Position numbers and translations under genes: made by a program. This document shows, piece by piece, positions 6,971 to 15,849 of a DNA stretch of 64,000 nucleotides; position 1 is the first letter of the stretch; every line of letters starts with the position of its first letter. Origin of the DNA: JAVKEN01 sp040221415 (GTDB taxonomy: Bacteria > Pseudomonadota > Alphaproteobacteria > Rickettsiales > JABSSG01); the NCBI GenBank assembly GCA_040221415.1, contig JAVKEN010000022.1, positions 1-64,000 of the forward strand, written 5' to 3'. The notes beneath the pieces are model-generated. The model was not told the DNA's origin and did not search any database. It was given only the letters and a program-made list of their open reading frames with translations.

Positions 6971-9606
6971 GCAGCTTCAATAATTGTTGAATTGCAAACT
7001 CCTGCAATTCCTTCGTGAGCATACTCAAAAGAGTTAAAGCAGGCGCTTTCGTCTTCTGTATAAGAGTCATCAATGAAAAAACTTGCCGGGATATCTTTTG
7101 ACTCTATCCCTCTTGCTTTTATCTGATGATCTTCAACATATAGCTCTAAATTATAGAAGCCTTCAAAATTATTATCATGTGCCGAATGGTCGACAGAGAT
7201 AATAATAGCATTATGTTCTTCGGCATATTTCTTTATAAGCTTTTGAGCATTGATAAGGAGCTTTTTATCTAATCCGGTAAACACTTCGTCAAAAATAATA
7301 ATTTTTGCATCTGATAATAAACCACGAACTAGCGATAAAATTTTTTTCTGTCCTCCGCTTAATTCCGCCTCCCAATTCCTAATATCATGCAACTCACTCG
7401 CGAGATCTCTTATATGCGAAACCCCTAAACTGTTAACTACCTCAATTGCTCTTGGTGCATACGTATTATTTAAAGTTTTTATATTCTCTTTAATTCTAGG
7501 ATACATAAATACTTCATATAAAGAAGAATCTAAAGGTATGTAATCACTCTGGGTCACAAGAGTAACTTGGGATAAATCTTCGGATGGATATTTAATACTA
7601 CCCTCACCTTTTATTCCATTATGCTCGATGCCAATAATTTTTGAGTTAGCACTTGATTTACCAGAGCCAGACGGACCAGTTAAGGCATAAATCTCTCCTG
7701 GCTTAAGAGATACATTTTTAAATTCAATTAAATGCTTATTGTCTTCTAAAGGTATTGAAATATTCAAATTTAATAAAAGCTCGTCTTCATTAAATAATCT
7801 AATTATGTCGTCAGTCGATTTCTCCTCTATATCAACATTTAAAATTTGCTGAATTCTTTTTATAGAATTTATTGCATATTCAAGACTGGTTAATTTTGCA
7901 GAATTTGATGAGGTCCAGCTAAATATACTGGCAGCATTACTAGCATGCATAGTTAAAGAGGAGACCTTTCCTAAGTCCATTCCGCTTATATCTGTAAAGC
8001 CAATGATGCTCGCAAAAGAGGCAAGGTAATTACTCCAACCAAGAACTCTATACCATAGCTCACTTAAAAAATTTATTTGCTCCCCTTCTATTTGAGAGGA
8101 ACGTAATTCAACTTCTATTTCTTTTAGTTGAGATTTAACAAACTCTACACCTCTCCCCTCAGAAATTACTTTTGAATTTGCATGAAGATTTTGTAATTGA
8201 GCTCTATATTTGTTCTCATGTGATCTCATTTCGATGCTTTGCTGAGCCTGCCATTCTCCCAAAGATTTCGTAACAAAATTAACCAATGTATTATATCCAA
8301 ACACGCTCATTAAAGTATCCACTGCATTTGAAGAGTATGTAAAAAAGCTACCAAATATAGCTGACTGATAACTTTCCAAAATATCTGAACTGATTGACAA
8401 ACCGTTGCTAGATAACGTATAAACATGTCTTGATAAGGAATTTATCAACTCTTTTCCACCTTCTATATTGTCAAATTTTAGAGGTATATCATCCTTCATA
8501 AATTGATTAAAGATTCCATCATACACAGAGATAAAGAATTTATTTCTGTAATATTCTGACGCATATTTAGATGCAAAGTTTGAAGTAAAAAACGAAGCTA
8601 CATTCAAAGAGAAACAGCCAATTTCTTTTATAAATAAGGCTACTTCGATAGAGTCATCCTTACCTTGCTGTCTGGCTTTAATAATATCTAATCCATAAGC
8701 CTTAAGATTATTAAACCTCATTACCGCTTGATTCAATGATGATAAAGATATTGTGCCAATTCCAGTTTCAGCAAGGAATTTGTTTTGCATAATCTCATCT
8801 GTAACTTTTGAATCAATAATTTTTTTGACTTCACTAGTTAGGATGCTATGAACCTCAACCGGTCTATGCAATTCTACTTTAGTCACTTCAGTGTCTTTGG
8901 CTAATAGATACCCGGTAATTAATGAGGAGCCTGCAAATAAAAGTTTATTTAAAAAGTTGTTTTCTAAAAACCTGATTGGATTTCCTCTATATGCAGTAAT
9001 TGATTTATCGGATATCTGTAAAAATGTTGCAGATGTTATAGAGCTTTGAGAAATATTGTTATCAGTAACGTTATAACTCTTTAATAATTCATCCACTGGA
9101 ACTGAAAGTGCTCCAGCTATTGCTCCAATTGGACCAAAATTATAAGCTCCCATTCCAGTCATAGCTGCTGCATTCATCACTTTTGGGTATGTCGTAAAAA
9201 CTCCAAGTTCATTGGCAGTTGATGCTACAAAGCTCGCAGCTGCCACTCCAAAATTCAAAACGTGGTAAATACACATATTTTCAACTGCGTATTCTATGGC
9301 ACTGGTTGTAGTAAGAAGCGCACTATAAGCTGGATTTACAGCGATTGTTAATACTGAGTACCCAAGAAAAGAATTAGTCACCACATTAACAAACGAATCA
9401 TCAAAATATCCTTTACCAAAATCAAGAGCAACTCCAAGGCTAGCACCAGCCAATGCGCCATAAGGCCCAAACGCTGAAAAACCTGCAGATGCAAGCGACA
9501 TAGGTCTTATTATGTACGGCTCATAACTCTCATATAAACCATACACATAGTTATATTGACCAATTGAATAATTATTTATGTTGCCCTGAGTGGTATCCGC
9601 CTGCAA
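6967..9606 (-). CDS. YddA/SbmA-like ABC transporter with long N-terminal membrane extension
   Basis: The C-terminal 230 residues are an ABC ATPase: Walker A GPSGSGKSS, a Q-loop in VTQSDYIPLDSSLYEV, signature LSGGQKK, Walker B IIIFDEVFTGLD, H-loop SVDH. The preceding membrane domain includes NKYRAQLQNLHANSKVISEG, close to the corresponding helix of YddA/ABCD-type transporters (family of SbmA/BacA). About 350 additional N-terminal residues hold two related Gly/Ala-rich segments (SAFGPYGALAGASLG and YNFGPIGAIAGALSV), suggesting internal duplication. I place the start at TTG 9606 because a strong GGAGGCG lies just before it; the frame is open upstream to 9645. Substrate unknown; peptide or fatty-acyl transport would fit the family. 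It is convergent with the carbonic anhydrase. Confidence 0.75.
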   Translation of the reverse strand: MQADTTQGNINNYSIGQYNYVYGLYESYEPYIIRPMSLASAGFSAFGPYGALAGASLGVALDFGKGYFDDSFVNVVTNSFLGYSVLTIAVNPAYSALLTTTSAIEYAVENMCIYHVLNFGVAAASFVASTANELGVFTTYPKVMNAAAMTGMGAYNFGPIGAIAGALSVPVDELLKSYNVTDNNISQSSITSATFLQISDKSITAYRGNPIRFLENNFLNKLLFAGSSLITGYLLAKDTEVTKVELHRPVEVHSILTSEVKKIIDSKVTDEIMQNKFLAETGIGTISLSSLNQAVMRFNNLKAYGLDIIKARQQGKDDSIEVALFIKEIGCFSLNVASFFTSNFASKYASEYYRNKFFISVYDGIFNQFMKDDIPLKFDNIEGGKELINSLSRHVYTLSSNGLSISSDILESYQSAIFGSFFTYSSNAVDTLMSVFGYNTLVNFVTKSLGEWQAQQSIEMRSHENKYRAQLQNLHANSKVISEGRGVEFVKSQLKEIEVELRSSQIEGEQINFLSELWYRVLGWSNYLASFASIIGFTDISGMDLGKVSSLTMHASNAASIFSWTSSNSAKLTSLEYAINSIKRIQQILNVDIEEKSTDDIIRLFNEDELLLNLNISIPLEDNKHLIEFKNVSLKPGEIYALTGPSGSGKSSANSKIIGIEHNGIKGEGSIKYPSEDLSQVTLVTQSDYIPLDSSLYEVFMYPRIKENIKTLNNTYAPRAIEVVNSLGVSHIRDLASELHDIRNWEAELSGGQKKILSLVRGLLSDAKIIIFDEVFTGLDKKLLINAQKLIKKYAEEHNAIIISVDHSAHDNNFEGFYNLELYVEDHQIKARGIESKDIPASFFIDDSYTEDESACFNSFEYAHEGIAGVCNSTIIEAA

Positions 9607-9665
9607 TTTCGCCTCCAAAATGAAATTAGCGGCTGATACTATCAAAAATTTATTGCGCAGTCAAG

Positions 9666-9992
9666 TTATGCGCTTTCTTTTTCATGCTGTCTGTCATGTG
9701 CGACAGCTTGTTCAAGAAACAATCCTGCATCGCTACATCCGTTGATTCTTGCCTTATTGAGCCAATGGTAAGCTAAAGATCTATTTTGCACAGTTCCTCT
9801 GCCATTATAATATAGCAAAGCTAAATCAAATTGACCTGGAGCGAAATTGCAGTGAGCTAGAAAACTTAACCTTTCAAAAGCTCGATCAAACTTTCCTATA
9901 GACTGCAACGAGACAGAGTCTCTATAGACAGATTCATAAGAATCATTAGTTGTAATAATTGCACTAAACGTGCAAGGTTTACGTAGTTTCAT
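9666..9992 (-). CDS. Small Sel1-repeat protein
   Basis: A 108-residue protein whose second half forms Sel1-type (TPR-like) repeats: AFERLSFLAHCNFAPGQFDL followed by ALLYYNGRGTVQNRSLAYHW and LNKARINGCSDAGLFLEQA, with the typical A-x-x-x-L-A-x-x-Y-x-x-G-x-G-V pattern. Such repeats mediate protein-protein contacts; Sel1 proteins of intracellular bacteria often meet host factors, but nothing here shows secretion. The N-terminus is polar with no signal peptide. A good ribosome-binding site (GAGGGTA) precedes ATG 9992. It lies 59 bases upstream of the ABC gene and may be cotranscribed with it. Confidence 0.75.
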   Translation of the reverse strand: MKLRKPCTFSAIITTNDSYESVYRDSVSLQSIGKFDRAFERLSFLAHCNFAPGQFDLALLYYNGRGTVQNRSLAYHWLNKARINGCSDAGLFLEQAVAHDRQHEKESA

Positions 9993-10062
9993 AAGATACC
10001 CTCATATCAAATTTGCCTTAAATACCCTTATACAACTACCACTAAGAAAGTCAACAGCCTTT

Positions 10063-10761
10063 TTAACCCACAGTTATACTTTTCTTAAAAAGATCATTTG
10101 AAAACCTAACAAACAAACAGTCCATATAAGTCGGAGCTTTGTATAGAGGAGTTAAAATATCATAAAGCTCAATGTTATATTTTGCTAATATGCTAACAAT
10201 ATCACTAAATTTTGATCCATTTTCAAATCTTGGACTTATAGATGTCTCAACAATTACAAACTCAACAGACTGTAAGGTTTTAGCAGCTCCTTTTAAAATT
10301 TCAGCCTCATACCCTTCAACGTCAAGTTTAAGACCTATATTACCCACAAACTCTTCAGACAAAGAATCCAAGGTTACCATTTCTACTTTTTTGTTAGAAA
10401 ACTCCTCATTTTTTCTTGGATCCAATCTTTTTAAAACAGAGCTTCTCGCAGAAATATTGCTAATGTTAAAAGCAGTAGATCCTATTTTTCTTCCTAATGC
10501 CTTATGAATGAAGTTAAGATCGTATTTATTTTTTTGCCAAGCCTTAAGATCAGCTAGATTGATTTGTCCAGGATCTATCAAAAACATCTTACTTTCGGGA
10601 AATGCTGCATATAAATCAGGCGTGCCATTATTGACCCCCACATCAATTAATGTGTCTATTTTAAAGTTGAGCGATTTAAAATACCTAGTCGAGAAACGAT
10701 TTTTGGAAATATAGTAACCTTCCTCGCGCAGTCTAGATATTGCTTCTTCTTTGGAAATCAT
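10063..10761 (-). CDS. FkbM-family SAM-dependent methyltransferase
   Basis: About 232 residues with FkbM family features: the SAM-binding DTLIDVGVNNGTPDLYAA segment, FLIDPG at the end of the second strand, KALGRKIGSTAFNIS, VTLDSL, and the typical LKLDVEGYEAEILKGA followed by FVIVETSIS. FkbM enzymes O-methylate sugars or small molecules and occur in surface-glycan clusters; the acceptor here is unknown. I choose ATG 10761 because GAGAAAAGAG lies directly ahead of it; the upstream ATG at 10779 has no ribosome-binding site. It is divergent from the acidic-protein operon at 10909. Confidence 0.85.
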   Translation of the reverse strand: MISKEEAISRLREEGYYISKNRFSTRYFKSLNFKIDTLIDVGVNNGTPDLYAAFPESKMFLIDPGQINLADLKAWQKNKYDLNFIHKALGRKIGSTAFNISNISARSSVLKRLDPRKNEEFSNKKVEMVTLDSLSEEFVGNIGLKLDVEGYEAEILKGAAKTLQSVEFVIVETSISPRFENGSKFSDIVSILAKYNIELYDILTPLYKAPTYMDCLFVRFSNDLFKKSITVG

Positions 10762-10825
10762 GCTCTTTTCTCTTGTCATGCAATGATATTAATAAATTTG
10801 TCACAGCTGTAAAGGAAATCAATTA

Positions 10826-10872
10826 TTAATATTTATTAACTTTATTGACATGCTGATATTTCATGCTATGTT
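10826..10872 (+). promoter_or_regulatory. Promoter with upstream TTAA-N6-TTAAC element
   Basis: TTAA (10826-10829), six bases, then TTAAC (10836-10840) are followed by a consensus -35 TTGACA at 10845-10850, a 16-base spacer and -10 TATGTT at 10867-10872. The predicted transcript starts near 10879, 30 bases before ATG 10909. The promoter of the operon at 49069 has the same arrangement, including the shared TTAACTTTATTG string, which suggests common control. Confidence 0.6.
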
Positions 10873-10908
10873 CAGCCTCGTTATTAACACAAACACAAGG
10901 CGGAAAAA

Positions 10909-12264
10909 ATGTTTGGAGATCACGATGATAAAAGTCGTGACGGAGAAGGATTTGGTGATGGGTCATCAAGTGCTTTTAGTCACGTAAAAAAAGATGCAGG
11001 CGCTGCAGCATCTAAAAAAGAAAAAGGCGAAAAAGAAGAACCTTCATACGAATATAGCGAAGACGCTGGAGACGGCTTAGGTGGAATTGCCCCGGCGGCT
11101 GCTCCCGATGATAGCGAATGGATGCTAGCTGAATTATACGAAGAAGAAGGAAGAGTTCCTGGCGCAGCTACTGCTCCTTTATCAGATGCTGTTGAATCTG
11201 AGAGTAACGGAAGAAGCTCAGGCTCTGAAACTCCAGAATCGGAAGATGGAATAGTAGAAGGCGATGAAACTTTCCACACTGTTCACAGACCTCACGCAGA
11301 CCTTAGTGGCGATGCTCGTGGTTTATTTGGTGACTCATTGTATGAAGAAATGAGAGATGAAAGAGCTGCAGCTACTCCAGAATCGGAAGATGGAATAGTA
11401 GAAGGCGATGAAACTTTCCACACTGTTCACAGACCTCACGCAGATCCTAGTGACGATGCTCGAGGTTTATTTGGTAGCTTACTTGATGATTCTGAGTTCA
11501 GCGCTTCTGGTTCTGAAGAGTTTGATAGCAGAGCTTCTGAATCTAGCTCAGACGAGTCTGAGGAAGGTGAAGGTGGATATTGGGATGGCGACGAGTCAAC
11601 AGGTGAAGGTGGGGCTTCTTTCTTAGAAGCTAGTCATACTTTCCACGATGAACCATCACATCCAGATTTAACAGGTGATGCTGAAGGATTATTTGGCAAC
11701 ATGCCTGATGATGATTCAGATAATTCTGAATTGACTGTTACTTCCGATGAAATTGATAAAAGCGGTGCAGGTGAAAATCCTTTTGATGCTAATATTGGGG
11801 ATATTACAGCAGCAGACAGTGAATATTTTGATGAATCAGCGTTAGAAGACAACGAAGAAGATGATGCTGACCAAGAAGATTTACTTGCTCTTGCTCGTGC
11901 TATTGGTGACGAAGCTGGTGCAGGTGCTGCCGGTGCAGGCGATGATGCTGGATATTGGGATGGCGATGAAGAAACAGGTGAAGGTATTGAAAGCTGGGAA
12001 GCAGATGAAACACCTGAATACCCTGATCCATCTCATCTAGATTTAACAGATATGGCTGAAGGATTCCTTGGCGATCATGCTGCTGAGTTTGCTCCTGGTG
12101 CTGCAGGTGGCGGTGGAGCTGCTTACAGAACTGACACTACTAATGATCACGATTATGCTTTAGCTTTTCATGCCGAGTTACACGGTATCGAGCTTGCTTC
12201 AGCTGCCATTGTTGGAATTATAGCGTCTATGCAAGCAAAAATCGAAGGATCTGATTTAGGATAA
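10909..12264 (+). CDS. Acidic repeat protein, first gene of an operon
   Basis: A 451-residue, strongly acidic protein rich in Glu, Asp, Ser, Gly and Ala; I do not recognise a family. It has four copies of a repeat ending in a [D/E]GLFG-like box: HADLSGDARGLFGD, HADPSDDARGLFGS, HPDLTGDAEGLFGN and HLDLTDMAEGFLGD. The first two lie in exact 48-residue tandem, from about residue 108. A YWDGDE(S/E)TGEG box precedes copies three and four. The C-terminal 45 residues change character and contain a short hydrophobic helix (ELASAAIVGIIASM). A good AAGGCGG site precedes the ATG. It is likely surface-exposed or secreted and mostly disordered; function unknown. It is followed 30 bases later by the next small gene. 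Confidence 0.85.
   Translation: MFGDHDDKSRDGEGFGDGSSSAFSHVKKDAGAAASKKEKGEKEEPSYEYSEDAGDGLGGIAPAAAPDDSEWMLAELYEEEGRVPGAATAPLSDAVESESNGRSSGSETPESEDGIVEGDETFHTVHRPHADLSGDARGLFGDSLYEEMRDERAAATPESEDGIVEGDETFHTVHRPHADPSDDARGLFGSLLDDSEFSASGSEEFDSRASESSSDESEEGEGGYWDGDESTGEGGASFLEASHTFHDEPSHPDLTGDAEGLFGNMPDDDSDNSELTVTSDEIDKSGAGENPFDANIGDITAADSEYFDESALEDNEEDDADQEDLLALARAIGDEAGAGAAGAGDDAGYWDGDEETGEGIESWEADETPEYPDPSHLDLTDMAEGFLGDHAAEFAPGAAGGGGAAYRTDTTNDHDYALAFHAELHGIELASAAIVGIIASMQAKIEGSDLG
11230..11444 (+). repeat. 71-bp exact tandem repeat inside the acidic-protein gene
   Basis: Bases 11230-11300 recur exactly at 11374-11444, a period of 144 bases or 48 codons. Similarity continues with few changes for about 30 bases. 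Perfect identity at the DNA level points to a recent duplication and a site where repeat number may vary between strains. Confidence 0.9.
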
Positions 12265-12294
12265 TTTTTTTAACAATCAAACAAAGGTGGAAAT

Positions 12295-12516
12295 ATGTTT
12301 GGAAATCAAAATCAAGGACCTCAAGGAGGTTCTCCAGGTAATAATCATGCTCCTGTAGGAGTTGCAGCTGCTCAAGCTGTTGCTGGTGTAGCGATAAACC
12401 TTCTAGGAGCTTTTAATCAAGCTGCCGCTGAAGGTGGCCCTGCAGGTGTTCCAGCTGCCGGTGAAGACTTCCCGGATTTAGCTGGGAATCTTGGCAACCA
12501 AGCTGATGCTGGCTAA
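12295..12516 (+). CDS. Small Gly/Ala-rich protein with hydrophobic helix
   Basis: A 73-residue protein beginning MFGNQNQGPQGGSPGNNHAP, followed by an Ala-rich hydrophobic segment (VAAAQAVAGVAINLLGAF, residues about 24-41) and an acidic, Gly/Ala-rich tail. Like the preceding gene it starts MFG. A good ribosome-binding site (AAAGGTGG) lies just ahead of the ATG, and it sits between two genes of the same strand with short gaps, so it is likely translated from the 10909 operon. The helix is long enough to enter a membrane. Family and function unknown. Confidence 0.7.
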   Translation: MFGNQNQGPQGGSPGNNHAPVGVAAAQAVAGVAINLLGAFNQAAAEGGPAGVPAAGEDFPDLAGNLGNQADAG

Positions 12517-12552
12517 TAACTAGCATTATATTTGAGGAGCCTTCAAAAAAAA

Positions 12553-13005
12553 ATGCCAATTTTATCTGAGCGTCGTCAGGAAGCCCCCCTTCCTGGCGAC
12601 GACCCTACTATTATTGAATCAAAAACTCCATTAGCTCGTACTTTATTTGATGAGTTTAATGAGGTTGCTGAAACAAAGCCTGATCCTCGTAATTTTATTG
12701 AGGACCCAGAAAATACCATTGGAGTCTATGATTTAGATAAGATAGTCGATGCTTTAGGCCTAGATCCGGCCCAGTTTTTTGAAGGTGGTCATTTATTGAC
12801 TCGAGCCCTAGGGGGATTAGCGGCTATTTACAACTTATCTCCTCAATCAAAAGGTTTGTCTGACAGGCTCTCTGTATACGAACATGAAACAAAAACAGCT
12901 TTAGGACTATCAGCTGTCGCAGCCGCCACTACAATGGGGTTTAGTTATCTTGCTGGCGCATCTGGTGGTGGTTCTGCAAGCGAGGAGCTTGAAGACGGAA
13001 TTTAA
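12553..13005 (+). CDS. Unknown protein with C-terminal hydrophobic segment
   Basis: About 150 residues, starting MPILSERRQEAPLPGDDP. The body is acidic and polar, with an amphipathic part (GGHLLTRALGGLAAIYNL), and the C-terminus has an Ala/Gly-rich hydrophobic stretch (LGLSAVAAATTMGFSYLAGA) before an acidic end. I choose ATG 12553 over TTG 12532 because the TTG start would place the GGAG at 12536-12539 within the coding sequence; other proteins of this type in the window also begin Met-Pro. Third gene of the 10909 operon. No family recognised; the shared design (acidic body, C-terminal helix) suggests the operon products act together or at a membrane. Confidence 0.65.
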   Translation: MPILSERRQEAPLPGDDPTIIESKTPLARTLFDEFNEVAETKPDPRNFIEDPENTIGVYDLDKIVDALGLDPAQFFEGGHLLTRALGGLAAIYNLSPQSKGLSDRLSVYEHETKTALGLSAVAAATTMGFSYLAGASGGGSASEELEDGI

Positions 13006-13006
13006 T

Positions 13007-13471
13007 TTATTTTCCACCAATTTTAGCGAATGTCATTCTTTTAATAAAAGCTCTCTGACCAAAATAAAAACTGATAATTCCCGCAAAAATAGCTTGGTCG
13101 TCAACCGTCCATAATTGTTCGATATAGTTCTGGATATCTTCGCTGTGCCTAAGCAACTTAAATTGTCTAAATTTTATATAAGCATATAATGAGAAAAATG
13201 CATAAGCCAGTAATGGCCTTACTGAAGCATTAATTGTATCAACCCATTTTACACCGCTTTTATAGGTTGAATATAAATTCTTAGCCTCTTCATTATCTGA
13301 CTTGATTTTATAAGCCTCAAAATCCGTTGTCACCCCTTTATCGTATGCCTGTATTTGTTGTTCAATAACATTAAGTTGATGTTTTTTATCGCGCTGATCC
13401 TGAAATGATCTAAGAATATCTGGCATTATTGAAGAGATAAACCCCACTATAGATGCAAATAAAGTTACCAT
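13007..13471 (-). CDS. GTA/phage-type 3-TM holin-like protein
   Basis: About 155 residues with the layout of the 'holin of 3TMs, for gene-transfer release' family (PF11351): an N-terminal hydrophobic segment (MVTLFASIVGFISSIMPDIL), a charged middle, then KWVDTINASVRPLLAYAFFS and a C-terminal FAGIISFYFGQRAFIKRM. The 'ASVRPLLAY' and 'IISFYFGQRA' boxes are the ones I associate with this family. GTA holins form membrane pores through which the endolysin reaches the wall for particle release. I choose ATG 13471, directly after GGAGG; an open GTG at 13486 has no such site. It is far from the GTA tail genes at 52-61 kb, and the match is by eye only. Confidence 0.65.
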   Translation of the reverse strand: MVTLFASIVGFISSIMPDILRSFQDQRDKKHQLNVIEQQIQAYDKGVTTDFEAYKIKSDNEEAKNLYSTYKSGVKWVDTINASVRPLLAYAFFSLYAYIKFRQFKLLRHSEDIQNYIEQLWTVDDQAIFAGIISFYFGQRAFIKRMTFAKIGGK

Positions 13472-13518
13472 AAAGCCTCCATTCACTGGTAATAATTCGT
13501 ATTATATCACCTCAGAAG

Positions 13519-13540
13519 CAATAGGTTAACACCCCCTAGT
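13519..13540. repeat. 22-bp dispersed repeat, copy 1
   Basis: CAATAGGTTAACACCCCCTAGT lies between the holin-like and MATE genes and overlaps the MATE stop codon. Near-identical copies occur at 58605-58626 and about 58852-58873, next to GTA gene gp13. Confidence 0.7.
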
Positions 13541-14900
13541 TAATTTTAATTTGCTTCCAAACAGAGGATTTAAATCTATAGTAGATAATTGCTAGATTAA
13601 TTGTGGCATAGGCACAAAGTATCCCAAAAGTATACGAAGGACTCAGAAGGTTAAATTTATTAACCAAGAAATAAAATGGAATTGTACCAAACAACCAACT
13701 GCATGTTGAGTTTGCAACCATGATGATTTTAGTATCTCCAGCTGCCGTAAGAACCCCAGCATAAATCCACACTAAACTGTCTATTAAGAAATAGAGCCAA
13801 ACAAACATCAATGTATAAGTGAGATAGGTAATTAACTGACTCTTGTTAATGCCCTTGAAGTCACTCACATCAAAAAGATTAATTACTAACTCTGGGAATA
13901 TTAGTAACGGAACAGAAAGCAAAGCCATTACCACTAAATAAACTTTAAATGATGAGTCTAGCATTTTATGAATTAAGGAATATTTTTTACTACCTATTAA
14001 ATTAGATGATATGGAAATAATCCCTTTTTCTAGGCCATCAATTGTAAACATGAATAATACAAAAACATTCTGTCCAATAGATAAAGAGGTAAGATAGAAA
14101 TTTCCAGCCAAAGTAGCAAAATAGTATAGCGTAGCCCAAGATGCTATTTCACTCGCATGGCTAATAGCTCCAGGGAAGCCAATTTTAAAGCATTGTTTAA
14201 AATAATGTTTATTAAATTTCCAATTTAATGTTTTATATTTCTGTCTATTTGCAGAGTTAAAAAACACTAAAAACAAAAGCAAAGCCTGAATAACTTGAGA
14301 AGCAACAGTTGCATAAGCTGCACCTATAGATCCCATTGGATATAGATAATCCCCTATTCCAAAAATTAACAGATAATCTAAAACAAGGTTGATTATATTC
14401 CCAAACAAAACAACGCAAGTAATGATTTTTGCTTTGCCAGTTCCAATGAAAAAACTTGATACAGCAGCAATTAAAGGTGCTAAAAAACCAAAATTCATCA
14501 TTATTTTAAAATAAGGCACACCGTAATGATGCAGCTTTTGAGGAATGATATAGTTAGCTCCAAATAATGAAACACCAATGAAAACTAGCGCTGAAAATAA
14601 ACTTAGCCATATCATTTGCCACACTGGCACTGATACTTTTGAATATGCTTTCCTACCGTTTAACTGCCCTACGAAAACCTCAGCAATAGATGTAATCGAT
14701 AAAAACGTTAAGCTAAACACCAGGAAAGTTGTAGAGCTAGCCCCTACTGCATTCATTGCATCAAGTGAATAATGCGCTAGCATCGCCCTATCTATAAATA
14801 TCATGAAATTAGATGACAAAGCAGACAATATCATCGGAATTGATAAATGTAGCAGTTCTCTAACTCCGCCTTCTGGATATTTCGTTAATTTAGTAGACAT
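13536..14900 (-). CDS. MATE-family multidrug/metabolite antiporter
   Basis: A 454-residue inner-membrane protein with about 12 predicted membrane helices. It has the MATE layout of two similar halves, with REL.LSIPMILSALSSNFMIF at the N-terminus, FVGQLNGRKAYSKVSVPVWQ after the second helix, and GDYLYPMGSIGAAYATVASQ in the first half. MATE proteins export drugs or metabolites in exchange for sodium or protons; the substrate cannot be read from sequence. Length is normal. It is transcribed divergently from the small gene at 15003. Confidence 0.88.
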   Translation of the reverse strand: MSTKLTKYPEGGVRELLHLSIPMILSALSSNFMIFIDRAMLAHYSLDAMNAVGASSTTFLVFSLTFLSITSIAEVFVGQLNGRKAYSKVSVPVWQMIWLSLFSALVFIGVSLFGANYIIPQKLHHYGVPYFKIMMNFGFLAPLIAAVSSFFIGTGKAKIITCVVLFGNIINLVLDYLLIFGIGDYLYPMGSIGAAYATVASQVIQALLLFLVFFNSANRQKYKTLNWKFNKHYFKQCFKIGFPGAISHASEIASWATLYYFATLAGNFYLTSLSIGQNVFVLFMFTIDGLEKGIISISSNLIGSKKYSLIHKMLDSSFKVYLVVMALLSVPLLIFPELVINLFDVSDFKGINKSQLITYLTYTLMFVWLYFLIDSLVWIYAGVLTAAGDTKIIMVANSTCSWLFGTIPFYFLVNKFNLLSPSYTFGILCAYATINLAIIYYRFKSSVWKQIKIN

Positions 14901-15002
14901 TTTTTCTTATGAATTCAGGCACCCAAATTCAATATAGCAATTATTTGTAATTAATAAAAGATACTGTATGTTACGCCTTTATAATTTATTTAGAGGCGTG
15001 TT

Positions 15003-15404
15003 ATGTGTAACATCGATTATAAGCAAATTCAAAAAAACCTTCTAGACTGCAAGCTGAAAGTTTTAGCAGTGGCAACGGTTATAGTTCCAATTGTTGCTGC
15101 AGTGGGACCTTTTGCAGTCAATTTATTATATCCTCAAAATACACAAAAAACCCTTCACGATAAAGGAGTAACGGCTATCTCATTTAGTGCGATGAAAATG
15201 GATTTCAATGCACAGATAACAGGCGAGGAAGATGTTAGATATAATCAGGATAATGGCTTTATTAGCTTAGCTTCTGGTTTAATGGGCAAGCTTGCCAGCA
15301 TAACTCTTGCGAGCGGAGAAGTGTTATCAGGAGACGCTGCAACTTCTTTTTTAAGCGGCGCTTGTGATGGCACAGAAGGACTAGCCTGCGTAGCTTCTGG
15401 ATAA
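15003..15404 (+). CDS. Unknown single-pass membrane protein
   Basis: A 133-residue protein with one hydrophobic helix (residues about 18-38, VLAVATVIVPIVAAVGPFAV) after a short polar N-terminus, and a soluble remainder with Ser/Gly/Ala-rich ending. It could be a signal anchor with the body outside the membrane. Start ATG 15003 follows GAGGCG, and a TATAAT at 14980-14985 lies 17 bases upstream of the start codon, suggesting its own promoter. No family recognised. The neighbouring genes, MATE (divergent) and GNAT (convergent), give no functional clue. Confidence 0.6.
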   Translation: MCNIDYKQIQKNLLDCKLKVLAVATVIVPIVAAVGPFAVNLLYPQNTQKTLHDKGVTAISFSAMKMDFNAQITGEEDVRYNQDNGFISLASGLMGKLASITLASGEVLSGDAATSFLSGACDGTEGLACVASG

Positions 15405-15426
15405 TATAAATAATTTAACGAGCGGG

Positions 15427-15849
15427 TTATTTTAGTTTTTTAGCAAAGATAAACCGCTCAGCTCCTTTGGCAAAGCCATCAATCTTGCCTTTAACTTCAA
15501 ACCCAAGCTTAGGATAAAAATTAGGTCCTTCCCAAGTCATAGTATCTAGAACGATCAAATCTAAATCTTTTTCGCGGGCAAGTTCTTCTGCGTGCTTAAC
15601 AAGCTCAGAACCGATACCTTTGTGACGCATTGCCTCATCAACCCAAAGTTGATCAATCTTCATGCTATTATAGAAAGTTGCACCGTAAAGCCCACCAATT
15701 AATTGCCCCTCCTCATCTTGCGCAACAAAACCAAAATGGTTTGATCTTGGAAAGTTATGAAATGTCAGCGCGTGATTGTAAACTCCTCTGTCAATCACCC
15801 TATATTCTGAATCATGTAAATATTTATATTTTTTGATCTTATACTGCAT
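15427..15849 (-). CDS. GNAT-family N-acetyltransferase
   Basis: A 140-residue single-domain GNAT. Motif A is clear: IDQLWVDEAMRHKGIGSELV with the acetyl-CoA pyrophosphate loop R-H-K-G-I-G. It is followed by KHAEELAREKDLDLIVLDTM and the motif B PNFYPKLGFEVKGKI. Such proteins acetylate small molecules, antibiotics or protein N-termini; the acceptor is unknown. Its start overlaps the SAP-domain gene by 11 bases, so it is the last gene of an operon with that gene and the ABC exporter. Confidence 0.88.
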   Translation of the reverse strand: MQYKIKKYKYLHDSEYRVIDRGVYNHALTFHNFPRSNHFGFVAQDEEGQLIGGLYGATFYNSMKIDQLWVDEAMRHKGIGSELVKHAEELAREKDLDLIVLDTMTWEGPNFYPKLGFEVKGKIDGFAKGAERFIFAKKLK

